Source of the DNA: Sepioteuthis lessoniana
Lineage: Eukaryota > Mollusca > Cephalopoda > Myopsida > Loliginidae
Direction: 5' to 3'
NCBI GenBank assembly: GCA_963585895.1
Contig: CAUZXS010005791.1
Span: 2,129,366 to 2,193,365 of the forward strand
Length of the DNA: 64,000 nucleotides
Part shown: positions 9,095 through 19,089 of the stretch, in pieces
Numbering within the stretch: position 1 is the stretch's first letter
Layout of the letters: each line of letters opens with the position of its first letter
The notes under the pieces: generated by a model
Database searches by the model: none
What the model saw: only the letters and a program-made list of their open reading frames with translations
Told to the model about the DNA's origin: nothing
Made by a program: the position numbers and the translations under genes

Positions 9095-10566
9095 TTTTAT
9101 GATATTTCAATTATGAGATTTTCAACGCTTTTCATTTAACATTGAAATCAAATTTTCATCATTTTGGTTTTTTCAATACAAAAAGTTCTTTTATATACGT
9201 CAGTCCATCATGCAAGTCTTCTTACTTCTTTTATGAGGAAAAGAAAATTTATTGGGTTATTAGTTTTCATTTCATAGGTTGTGGTTCGTCATTTGTTAAT
9301 TCCATTTATCTGACTCCATTTGTTCTCTTCTTACCTTATTTAACTTGTAGGCTTCTTTGTCTGTGAAGGCTGCAAGAAATCTTGCGGCGGGAAGGAAGGA
9401 AAGAGATGAAGATACCTTTTAAATTTCAACTGTCATTTTTGGTGAGTGATGAGTTTAAAGTCGGTAGTGTTTTTGTGAGGTAATATTAGCAGAGAGGGCT
9501 GCTAACTGGAGAGTCATTTTTTTGTGACTTGTGAGTTCGAAGGTCTGTCCTGTTGTCTAGTAGATATGTTCAGCAAAGTATGTGATTGAGTGGTATCTTC
9601 GATGTTACAAATAGTAATGGTGATTGCGCATGTCGAAATTATTTTTTTGAATGATGGAGGTTTGTGTTGACGGGACCTTTTTTCGCCCCCACCGGAGGAA
9701 GTGTATTAATGATGTGAAAGTGGATGGACCAAAAAGGAGCTCCGCGCTTGACCGCTGAGAACCATGTGGTATGAAGAAATTTTCCTCTGAAGATGACTGA
9801 CTGGGAGCCTGATGGAGTTCTATCAGGTATCCTTTATCAGTTGCCGAATCCCCTGTTCGAAAGGAGATATTTTTAATTGCTGACCTGAGAAAATTCTATC
9901 GTGCTTCAAATTTAATTGCTGAGTCTCCTATTTGAAAGGAGAGCGGAGGCAATTCTTTCAAGTTTTCTACCGTGGAATTGCCATGCCAAGAGCACAAAAA
10001 TTATGAATGCTGAACTCGAGGCTGGTTAGTATTCTACCCTTCAAGACTTTTCATAAAGGAACTTTCTAAGAAACAATTTGCTGAAATCTGTCTAATACAT
10101 TTTTTCTTTATGGCAATTGCTGCTGCTGCTGTTCAACTGAAGTTTCTACTGTCGCGAGGACTTCCATTTTTTAAAGACCCTTTTGAACCTGTAAGATTGT
10201 TTTAATTTTGAATTCTAACGAATTCTATTATTTCTTTGTATCCGTACCTCTGCTTTGTTCTTTGTTCGGTCAAAATCTTTTTCGGAGACTACTGTCTAGA
10301 ATTAACCATTCGTTCATTCGACTAAAGTGCAATAATTTTAACCGTATGTGCTTTCTTTCTTTTTAAGTGAATTTGGTTGAAAAATAGACTTTTTTTTATA
10401 ACTGAGAATTTTCCGGGGATTTTGGATAGACTATGCGCGGAGCCTATGCACAGAAGCCATGATTTTCTCAGTTTGACACTGACCGTTGTTGGGTCAACAT
10501 CCGGTAGCTGTTATTTTCTTCTACAGTGTCTATGTCTGTGGGTCTGTGTTTTGTGTGTTTTAGTAG
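9095..10566. other. spacer with a diverged 75-bp duplication, no gene recognised
   Basis: No coding or element signature was found. Two copies of a 27-base segment at about 9841-9867 and 9916-9942 (TTGCCGAATCCCCTG and TTGCTGAGTCTCCTA at their starts) differ at five positions, all transitions. A short (GCT)4 run lies near 10,127. Confidence 0.4.
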
Positions 10567-11075
10567 TTAAGTGTGTGAAGATTTAAGTGGGTAAATCAGA
10601 AGAGAATTGATGTATTTTACTATAACAGTCTGGAGGATTATAAAATTGGCATCACTAACGAAACCAATGAACGTTTTTTGTTTTGACCGATTTGGTGCAT
10701 GCGGATCTGATGAAGGTGTTTGAGACAAAGAAAAATGCATCTTACCAGGAATGCCAATCTTGTGGTTTCCGTCACATTCATTCATAAAACAAATACCCTG
10801 TATATGGTATGGTCTGCAACCACTACTAGAGTCAATTCGTGTAACGCCATTGTTAAGAGCACCCAAAATCTACAAAATCTCCTGATGTAGGCGTAGCAAT
10901 ACAATTTCTCACTGTAGTTCAAATCAAAAAAATATTCCGCTGGTATATGTCTTATCTTGTACGCCAAGTGGACCAGAAAATAAAGAATTTTTGGTGGTAA
11001 ATAACTTGATGCTGCATCCAATACAAAACCATAAGCTGGTACATATACCACGATGAGAGCAATTGTTGAGGTCAT
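10567..11075 (-). other. possible cysteine-bearing exon, unidentified, frame broken
   Basis: Two overlapping minus-strand frames suggest one coding segment with an indel near 10,850. The downstream part reads GALNNGVTRIDSSSGCRPYH, then IQGICFMNECDGNHKIG. This spacing of Cys residues looks like part of a small secreted or disulphide-rich domain, but no family is recognised. Right after HKIGIP the sequence is CTG|GTAAGATG (exon end at plus-strand 10,746), a fair match to a splice donor. The first half has no support beyond being open. It could be a host exon, a fragment captured by a mobile element, or chance. Confidence 0.22.
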
Positions 11076-11727
11076 AGCAAGACGGTGGTTTGATGATAAA
11101 ACTTTTCTATGACTAGAGAGAAGAACTCACAGCCCAGGATAGACGGATATTGCAAGGTCAAAGGATAGTTATTCCTATATCCATGTAGCCTGAAATGAAG
11201 TACAAGACGCATGCAGGCCTTCAACGAGCGAGGAATTTAATTTTCTGTCCAGGTATATTCACATGAATTCGACCATAAGTGGAAGCCTGTGCCACCTGCA
11301 CAGTCTATGCGGATCTACAGCCAGCAGAACCCCACATAGAGACACCATTACCAAAAAGAACTTGGCAACAAATATTAGCCGATCTTCTTTCATAAAATGG
11401 AACGGAGTATCTAACCACGTTGGACAAGCATGGGAATTTCTTTGAAACTGACAGACTCAACACAATATCAAAGATGGTGATTGAATGCCTAAAAACCGCT
11501 TTAGAGTATTCCAGACATGCTCACTTCTAATAATGGATATCAGTTTCATTGTATGCTTTTAAGAATTTTGAAAAAAAATGGCTTCTAAAACATGACATGT
11601 AATATGGTTGAACAGCCACTAGGAAAAAGCCAGGTGAATGATGCTGCAGAGGTGCTTGTTAGAGTTGCAAGCATCTTATGCAAAAGTGCAGATGTTCAGG
11701 ATATAACAAATTTCTGGGGCTGTAGAG
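11076..11727. other. spacer, nothing recognised
   Basis: No repeat, element or coding signature could be assigned to this stretch, which lies between the possible exon and the 51-bp minisatellite. Confidence 0.4.
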
Positions 11728-14711
11728 CCTCTGTAATACACCGACTGTGGAGCTCAACACGAACCCATCACAATAATGCTTCTGTAATTCTTTAACTGTT
11801 GAGCTCAACACAAACCCATCACAATAATGCCTCTGTAATTCTTTAACTGTTGAGCTCAACACAAACCCATCACAATAATGCCTCTGTAATTCTTTAACTG
11901 TTAAGATCAACATGAACCCATCACGATAATGCCTCTGTAATTCCTTAACTGTTGAGCTGAACACGAACACATCACAATGATGCAACTGAAATTCTTCAAA
12001 TGTTGAGCTCAACACGACCCTATTACAATGATGTCTCTGCAATTCTTTGACTGTGTAGATCAAAACAAACCCATTACAATGAATTTTCTGTAATTCTTCA
12101 ACTGCTGAGCTCAACACGAACCAAGCACAGTCATGCCTCTGTAATTCTTTAACTATGGAGTTCAACCCGAACATAGTAAATCTTCAACAGTTGAGCTCAA
12201 CACGAACTCTGCACAATGATGCTTTATAATTCCCCATCTGTTGAGCTCAACACAAACCTATCACAATGATTCCTCTGGAATTCTTTAAATGTTAAGCTCA
12301 ACAAAAACCCATCACAGTGATGCTTCTGTAATTCTCCAACTACTGAGCTCAACACAAACCTATCACAATTATGCCTCTCTAATTCTTTAACTGTTGAGCT
12401 CAATACAAACCCATCAAAGTGATGTCTCAGTAATTCTTCAACTGTTGATCACAACACGAACCCAGCACAATGATGGCTCTGTAATTTATTAACTGTTTAT
12501 CTCAACACGAACCCTGCACGATGATGCCTCTGTAATTCTCCAAATGTTGAGCTCAACACAAACCCATCACAAGGATGCCTCTTTATTTCTTTAACTGTTG
12601 ATCTCAAAACGAACCAATCAAAATGATGCTTTTGAAATTCTTAAATTTTTGAGCTCAATGCAAACCCATCATGGTGATGCCTTTGTAACTCTTTAACTCT
12701 TGAGCTCAACAGGAAACCACCACAGTGATGCCTCTGTAATTCTCAAACTGTTGAGCTCAATACGGACCCATCACGTTGATTCCTCTGTAATTCTATAACT
12801 CTTGAGCTCAACACGAACTTATCACAATGATAGCTCTGTAAATCTTCAATTGTTGAACTCAACACGAACCCAGCACAGTGATGCCTTTGTGTTTCTTTAA
12901 CTGTGGAGATCTACACGAACCCAGCACATTGATTCTTCTCTGTTTCTTCAACTGTTGAGCTCAACACAAACCAATCACAATAATGCATCTGTAATTCTTC
13001 ACAACGATGCTTCTGTAATTCTCCAATTGTTGAGATCAACTTCAACCCATCACAGTGATACCTCTGTAATTCTTTAACTGTTGAGCTCAACACGATCCCA
13101 TCTCAATGTAACCTCTGTAATTCTTTATATGTTGAGATCAACACGAACCTATTACAATAATATGTCTGCAATTCTTTAACTGTGGAGCTCAACTCGAACA
13201 CATCAGAATGATAACTCTCTAATTCTTTAAAGCTTGACCTCAACATGAAACCATCACAGTGATGCATCTCTAATTCTCCAAATGTGGAGCACAACACATA
13301 CCCATCACAGTGATGCCTCTGTAATTTTTCAATTGTTGAGCTCATCACGAACCCATCACAGTAATATTTCTGTAATTCTTTAACTGTTGGGCTCAACATG
13401 AACCCACCTTAATGATGCCTCAACACAAAACCATCACAGTGATGCCTCTGTAATTTTTCAATTGTTGAGCTCATCACGAATCCATTAGAATAATGCCTCT
13501 GTAATTTTTTACCAGTTGAGCTCAACACAATCCTATTACAATAATATCTCTGAAATTCTTTAGCCGTTGAGGTTAACATGAACCCACCGTAATGTTGCCT
13601 CTGTAATTCTCTACCCGTTGAGCTCAACACGAACACATCACAGTGATGCTTCTCTAATTCTTTAACTGTTGAGCTCAACACAAAGTCAGCACAGTGATGC
13701 CTCTGTAATTTTTCAACTGTTGAGTTCAACACAAACCCAGCTCAATGAGGCCTCTGTAATTCTTTAACTTTTGAGCTCAACACGAACCCATCACAATGAT
13801 GCCTCTGTAATTCTTCATCTTTAAAGCTTAACACGAACCCATAAAAGTGAACCCGGCACAATGATGTCTCAGTAATTCTCCAAATGTTGAGCTCAACACG
13901 AACCCATCGCAGTGATGCCTCTGTAATTCTTTAACTCTTGTGCTCAACAGGAACTCATCACAATGATGCCACTGTAATTCTTCAACTGTTGAACTCAACA
14001 CGAACCCAGCACAGTGATGCCTCTGTAATTTTCCAATTGTTGAGCTCCAACTGTTGAGCTCAATACGGACCTTGCACACTGATGCCGCTGTAATTCTTTA
14101 ACTGTTTAGCTCAACATGGACTTATCACAATGATTCCTCTGTAATTCACCAACTGTTGTGCTCAACACGAACCCATCACAATGATTATCTGTAATTTTTC
14201 AACTGTTGAGCTCATCACGATCCTCTCATAATTATGCCTCTGTAATTCTTTAACTGTGGAGCACAACACGGACCCATTGCAATGATACCTCCTTAATTTT
14301 CCAACTGTTGAGCTCAACATGAACCCATCACAGTGATGCCTCTGTAATTCTTCAATAGATGAGCTCAACACGAACCTATTACAATGATGCCTCTGTAAAT
14401 CTTTGACTGTTGAGCTCAATATGAAACCATCACAGTGATCCTCTGTAATTCTCCAACTGTTGAGCTCTGCACGAACTTATTCCAATGATGCCTCTATTAC
14501 TCTTCAACTGTTGAGCTCAACATGAACACAGCACAGTGATGCCTCTGTAATTCTTCAACTGTGGAGCTCAATACCAACCCATCACAATGATGCCTCTGAA
14601 ATTCTCCTACTTTTCAGCTTAACACGAACCCATTGCGTTGATTCCTCTGTAATTCTTCAACTGTTGAGCTCAACTTGAACCCATTGCAGTGATACCTCTG
14701 TAGTTCTTCAG
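11728..14711 (-). repeat. 51-bp minisatellite array, about 58 units
   Basis: The plus-strand unit reads roughly CTCTGTAATTCTTTAACTGT, TGAGCTCAACACGAACCCAT, CACAATGATGC. The period is exactly 51 bp where measured (for example 11,781 to 11,832). Adjacent units differ at several positions and a few are truncated or fused, so the array is old. Because 51 is 17 codons, minus-strand frames stay open and give a repeated 17-residue peptide (LQRHHCDGFVLSSTVKE-like). Stops and shifts split it into many short frames and none has a plausible N-terminus, so it is called non-coding. The array ends sharply against LINE copy D. Confidence 0.95.
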
Positions 14712-15262
14712 AAGATATTTCGTCTAAGCTTGCAGCTTTTCTGCTTTTGATTTTTTCAATACTGGGTTAAGGTTTTTATGCATAAACTGTTCAACTTTCA
14801 CGTCTAGTTGGCCATAAATAATTTTTTCAGTAGGTTTATCCTTGATTTCGGGTGGGTTTCCAAGAAGAATCTCAAAATGTTCTTTCCACTTCTGAAATCT
14901 TTCTTCTTGACAAGCAACTTTTAATTTTGCTGCTAAGGTAATTTTCTTTCAGCTAATTTCTTTTACTGTCATCCATGCTAATCTAATAATCTATCTTCTA
15001 CCTAATTTCTGATTTTATTGATTTGATCTTGAAAGTATTCTAGTTATTCTTTTCTGCATGTTTTAGTTAGTTTTCTTGGGACATTTTAAAGTTTCTGTGC
15101 TTTGGCATTTGTTTGGTTTGTTTTATTAAATAAATATGCCTTTTTATGTTATCTCGGGTTTCCATAATTGCTATAGAATCCCAAGGAAGAACCAAATGTC
15201 TACATTTGGTTCTTGGTTTAGTTGGTATGCTCTCGGTTGCTGCTACTATGTGGGCGGTAAAA
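14712..15262 (-). mobile_element. RTE/Craft-type LINE, copy D, linker fragment
   Basis: This aligns by eye with the part of copy A at about 6060-6540. Shared words include GCAGCTTTTCTGCTTTTGAT, GTTTATCCTTGATTTC, TTTTTATGTTATCTC and ACATTTGGTTCTTGGTTTAG/GCTCTTGGTTTGG. It therefore covers only the endonuclease-RT linker on the minus strand. All frames are broken. It sits directly at the right edge of the 51-bp array. Confidence 0.72.
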
Positions 15263-16338
15263 AAAAGTTTCTTCTTTCAGATGTCAAACTTAAGAAACTA
15301 ATTACTGTTTACCGTTTCGTGTGTGAGAAAAAAGGGGTGTGTAGTCTATTAGACAACAGTCAGTCACCAGATCTGCAAAGAAAAAGGACTTTTCTTTTTA
15401 TACATAAGAGAAAATCCCTATTGGGTTAAAAATTCAACAAAATTTTAATGACATTAATATACATAAACAATGATACAAATATTAAATGAAATTTTGGTAC
15501 GTGGGCTGCTGAGATCGCGAATACATATCATTCTTGTTTAAAGAGAACATTTTTAGTAAAGTTTAATTAAATTTAAGAATATTGAAGAGTCTTTCATGTT
15601 TCTTATTTAATTATGATTGAAAAATGAATTGTTCTTTCATAAAATAATGCTAAATTGCTAACCTGGAGTGGGACGAGTAGCACACCCACAACCAAACCAG
15701 TTTACGGGATAAATTTTCTTCTTAAACTGGTTTTTGAAATTTGTGTTTGTATTTTTGAAAAAATGAAACATATTCACACTATTTTAAACTTCTGTTTAAA
15801 AAACAAATAATTAATAAGATTTAATAAAAGCTTTTTTATGATTTAAACAAGTGGGAAATTGATTTAACCTTTCAATATTAATAAGTGTTTTGTTGTTGTT
15901 ATTGTTTTGTTTTGTTTTTTCAGTGGGTATCATTTTTTACAAAGCACATTAATAATTCTGAAGTATTGTCGAGATTTTATCGTTATTAAATTCATCTGGT
16001 TGAATAGAAGTGAACACTGTCGAATAGAGACTGTAAATTAGAAGGAAAAAAAGAGTTGAAGTTAAAAATAATTGAACGCCAGACAAAATAAATGTACAGA
16101 AGCTAAATAACAATTAAAAAAATGCGTATCAAGATAAACAATCTATCAAAATATATTATTATATATGATATAGAATAAATCCCTCTATGATTTAGCACAA
16201 ATTAAATTGTATTTTTCAATCAATTAAAATAAGGAAATCAAACTCAAAATAATCGTTTCTGGAACCTTCTTCAAGGTGTAAATAAGAACTCCGAACTGTT
16301 AAGTCAGCATTAACACGTCAACACGATTCTTTACAAAT
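15263..16338. other. AT-rich spacer, nothing recognised
   Basis: Strongly AT-rich sequence with T and A runs (for example near 15,890-15,920). No repeat unit, gene or element signature is visible. Confidence 0.45.
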
Positions 16339-16391
16339 TAGCCTAGTGGGTAGAGTGTTCGTCAATGGTCCGGGAGACCTAGGTTCAATCC
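16339..16391 (+). promoter_or_regulatory. internal Pol III promoter of the SINE
   Basis: The A box TAGCCTAGTGGG and B box GGTTCAATCC are about 31 bases apart, the normal geometry for a type 2 Pol III promoter. Whether it is active cannot be seen. Confidence 0.7.
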
Positions 16392-16564
16392 CAGGTCGCG
16401 TCATACTAAAGACTTTAAAAATGGTACTTGATACCTCTTTGCTTAACACTCAGCGATATAAGGTACATATCAAGGGTAAAGTGGAGCAATCCTAGGAAAG
16501 GAGTAGCGCCCCCTACATCTCGGTGTAGTAGCTATTGAAAATGGAGCTTTCTAGTCGCCCTCGA

Positions 16565-16598
16565 CTAGGGTCGCCAACTTAAAAGTTGGTGACCCTAG
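16565..16598. repeat. 16-bp-arm inverted repeat at the SINE tail
   Basis: The arms 16,565-16,580 (CTAGGGTCGCCAACTT) and 16,583-16,598 (AAGTTGGTGACCCTAG) pair with one mismatch across a 2-base loop. The left arm is the SINE tail also seen in copy 2. Confidence 0.92.
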
Positions 16599-16617
16599 TG
16601 CCCTCCCGTACACCTAG

Positions 16618-16641
16618 TATTTGTAAGTAAACTTACAAATA
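16618..16641. repeat. perfect 11-bp-arm inverted repeat
   Basis: TATTTGTAAGT (16,618-16,628) and ACTTACAAATA (16,631-16,641) pair perfectly across AA. It lies exactly between the SINE and LINE copy C, so it may mark a junction. Confidence 0.92.
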
Positions 16642-16642
16642 T

Positions 16643-17050
16643 GAATGCACTACATAGACGCTAACTAAACGTATGGACAAAAAGCTTGACAGCAACTGCA
16701 CAAGAATGCTGCGAGCAATATTAAACAAGTCATGGAGGCAGCACCCCACAAAGCAGCAACTGTACAGCCACCTACCACCCATCACGGAAACTATCAAAGT
16801 TAGACGAACCAGACATGCAGGACACTGTTAGAGAAGTAAGGACTAACTCACAAATGATGTACTCCTGTGGACCCCTTCGCATGGACGAGCAAAGGCAGGA
16901 CGACCAACTTGAACCTATATACAGCAGCTCTGTGCCGATACATGATGTAGCCCTGAAGACCTGCCGGAAGCAATGGATGATAGAGATGGGTGACGAGAGA
17001 AGGTCAGGGATATCCGTGCTGATGGCGCGACGTGATGATGATGATGATGA
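16643..17050 (+). mobile_element. RTE/Craft-type LINE, copy C, 5'-truncated 3' end
   Basis: This starts in the KKLDSNCTR / MLRAILNKSWRQHP region and runs through LYSHLPPIT, VRRTRHAG and the C-terminal GRAxxR-like and DD-rich tail to a (GAT)n run at 17,034-17,050. It matches copy B 8775-9093 closely at the DNA level and keeps a segment that copy B has lost. Severe 5' truncation is the normal result of incomplete target-primed reverse transcription. No complete frame is present. Confidence 0.85.
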
Positions 17051-17609
17051 CAATATATAACCTTTTATCACAAGAACTATGGAACATTTTATACTTTAAC
17101 ATTTTTCTCCCCGATAAACTTTAAACAGTCTTGAGTTCTTTATTTCTTTCTTTATTTCTTTATTTTAAAAAGGGATATTTTTCAAAAAAATATTTAATTC
17201 CTTTTTATCACTACGAATGACCCGGCTTCCTGAGGCAAAAGGTGGCAGTTTATTCTTTATTATTAAATATGCACTATACCTCGCTAATGTATTATTATAT
17301 TATAGGCGTTGGTTCGTGAGGATGGCTTGGATTACTGAATCGAACAAGAAGTGTGTTCAAGAGGGTGTTTATTCAAAGGTAGCCATTACCGGAAGCTTTA
17401 CAAGTCGGGAGGGAATATGTTTAAGATTTAAAGGATTACCTAAAGGACTTAACGAATACATCTCCCCTTCTTGATAAAGAATGGGCTTTTTACTTAATTA
17501 TTTTTCATTTTATTTATTAAATTTTTTCAGGATAAAACAAAAATCAGTCCCTTATTTTATTTTATTTTATTTTATTTTATTTTTTATTGGGGAAACTTTA
17601 GAAGATTAG
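17051..17609. other. AT-rich spacer with a TTTTA microsatellite
   Basis: It contains T/C-rich runs near 17,140-17,165 and a (TTTTA)n run at 17,552-17,587. An 85-codon open frame at 17,217-17,474 has no recognisable motif and is not called a gene. Confidence 0.45.
17552..17587. repeat. (TTTTA)n microsatellite
   Basis: About seven pentanucleotide units of TTTTA, immediately before SINE copy 2. Confidence 0.93.
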
Positions 17610-17705
17610 CCTCTGAGGAAAGGAGTAGTGCCCTCCCGTACACCTTGGTGTAGTAGCTATCGAAAAGGAAGCCTTCGGGTCACCCTCGACTATGGTCACC
17701 AACTT
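17610..17705 (+). mobile_element. tRNA-derived SINE, copy 2, 3' part only
   Basis: The body matches copy 1: GGAAAGGAGTAGTGCCC, GGTGTAGTAGCTATCG, then CACCCTCGACTATGGTCACC. The 20-base word TAGTGCCCTCCCGTACACCT (17,626-17,645) is identical to 16,596-16,615 of the copy 1 region. The tRNA-like head is missing. It abuts a T run and then the integrase end of gypsy fragment G1. Confidence 0.78.
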
Positions 17706-17723
17706 TACTTCTTTTTTTTTTTT

Positions 17724-18400
17724 ACAAATTCTCTATTTGCTAATTGTGGACCGTTGTCCGTGTAAAGGATCTCTGGTATACATCGTTCCTCGAATATTTT
17801 TAATAACGGTTGTTGATAAGGTAGAATGGAGACTTCGTACGAATGGGCTTCGGCTGTATTGATCTGCGATGAGTAAATATTCATATCCAGCCATCGTGAA
17901 CTGATCGGTACTTACGTATTGCCATGGGTAGGTAGAAGCTTCATGTTAGTGCATAGATTTAGTTGGAGTGCTTGCTTTTGACAGGTGGGGCAATTAGCGA
18001 TAACGTCCTCCATGTCCCTATTCATTCCTGTCCAGTCTCTTGGTAGTGATGTAGGTATTATGATCTTGTCTTTCTTGAGCAGAATGCTGTCTTGGATTCT
18101 TATTTAATCTCTGAAGTTTTCAAAATGGTAGAAGACATGTTGGGCAATTCAAAGCGATCATCTGGTCAGTCAATATTTCCTCTCTGATATTCTTTATCTT
18201 GGTTGGTAAAAAATTAAGGTCTGTGTTTATATTGTGCACCGTTAGATCTATTCCTTCTATATGCTTGCTGGGTATTGGTGATACTTGTGATAAATAGTCT
18301 GTAATTGTAACTGCTTTTCCTGGAGTGTATTTTACAGTAAGGTTGTATCCTTCAATCTTTAGCAGCATTCTTGCTAGTCTTGGAGGCGCTCGTTATTTTC
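17724..18400 (-). pseudogene. G1 RNase H C-terminus and integrase remnant
   Basis: From 18,368 down, the minus strand reads MLLKIEGYNLTVKYTPGKAV and then TDYLSQVSP, the typical end of gypsy RNase H (PGK..., A/T-D-x-L-S). It continues with NCPTCQKQA, the second half of the HHCC zinc-binding domain. The integrase core follows with STDQF/GYEYLL-like pieces in another frame and EILYTDNGPQLANRE, which holds the second catalytic Asp. The third catalytic residue would lie beyond 17,724 and is lost. Confidence 0.78.
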
Positions 18401-18459
18401 TTTAGTACTATGGACTCTAAAGACTTGTGATCTGTTTGGATCGTTACTTTGTGACCCCA

Positions 18460-19050
18460 TTTATAATCTACGCAGGATGAATTTCAGTATGCTATGGAAG
18501 AGAACCTCGTCTTAGACAGCTACTAGTTCAAAGTAGTTGTGTCTAAGCGCTTGATCATGATTGCTGCCATCTTCTTTAAATCCGTATACAATCGTCATCT
18601 ACTATGGAAAGGACAATTTTCATGTCACCGAGATTCTCTTCCAGTTGCATGCTGAAATTCGTCCTGGGCAGATTTTATCCCCAGGTGAAAACTATTGAAC
18701 ATGTACCTTCCAAATGGAACTACAATGGTTATTAGTTTCCTGGACTTTTATCCAGGTTTAAATGCCAGTATACTGACTTAATATCGACAGTTGGGAACCA
18801 TCTTACCCTATGTAGGTGACGACCTCAAATGCTGAGGTGACAAAATGCGGTCTGAGTACCGCTTTGTTTAGGTCCTTAGGGTCAAGGTATAGTCTGACTA
18901 AATCGTTGGCCTGGGTCATACATTGAAATAAATTGACCGATGACATGACCTGAGAGTCCACCCACGTTTTGACTTTTTCCTTGAGAGTTAGTGTGATTCA
19001 TTGGGGTGAGTGCTCGACTAGTGGAATTGTTTAAATGGTTTATTCACCAG
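18460..19050 (-). pseudogene. G1 reverse transcriptase remnant
   Basis: Minus-strand pieces in mixed frames read LRLYLDPKDLNKA-type sequence, SVYWHLNLDKS (the motif A region) and SIVDDDCI, which carries the V-D-D of the catalytic box (plus-strand 18,594-18,602). These are ordered as in gypsy RT, with stops throughout. Confidence 0.75.
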
Positions 19051-19089
19051 GCCGTTCCTCCCTTTACACTGTTAACAGAGATGTTAGCG

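Larger units (their letters stand above)
16339..16617 (+). mobile_element. tRNA-derived SINE, copy 1
   Basis: The head has an RNA polymerase III A box (TAGCCTAGTGGG, 16,339-16,350) and a B box (GGTTCAATCC, 16,382-16,391) with tRNA-like spacing. These are followed by a body reading ACTAAAGACTTTAAAAATGG and then GGTGTAGTAGCTATTG. The body recurs in copy 2 at 17,610-17,705, which marks it as a repeat family rather than a tRNA gene. No acceptor stem pairs across the head. The tail forms a near-perfect hairpin (16,565-16,598). Heads of this style are known from several aquatic invertebrate SINEs; the exact family is not identified. Confidence 0.78.
17724..19050 (-). mobile_element. Ty3/gypsy-type pol fragment G1
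   Basis: On the minus strand the order is reverse transcriptase, RNase H C-terminus, integrase, as in Ty3/gypsy pol. LTRs, gag and protease are not present. The left edge is cut at the T run next to SINE copy 2, inside the integrase. The right edge fades into the diverged 84-bp satellite. Many stops and an internal deletion between RT and RNase H show it is dead. It and G2 have the same strand, but they overlap in the pol region they cover, so they are separate insertions. Confidence 0.8.

Noticed and set aside
11659..14419. Minus-strand frames with a 17-residue repeat as a repeat-protein gene
   Set aside because: The 51-bp unit length explains the open frames. They are split by stops and indels, with no common start or flanking exon structure. 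Kept only as a testable finding.
16339..16410. Functional tRNA gene
   Set aside because: A and B boxes are present, but the ends do not pair into an acceptor stem and the sequence runs on into a SINE body shared with 17,610-17,705.
17217..17474. 85-codon open frame
   Set aside because: No recognisable motif, located in AT-rich spacer among mobile-element fragments. Its length is compatible with chance.
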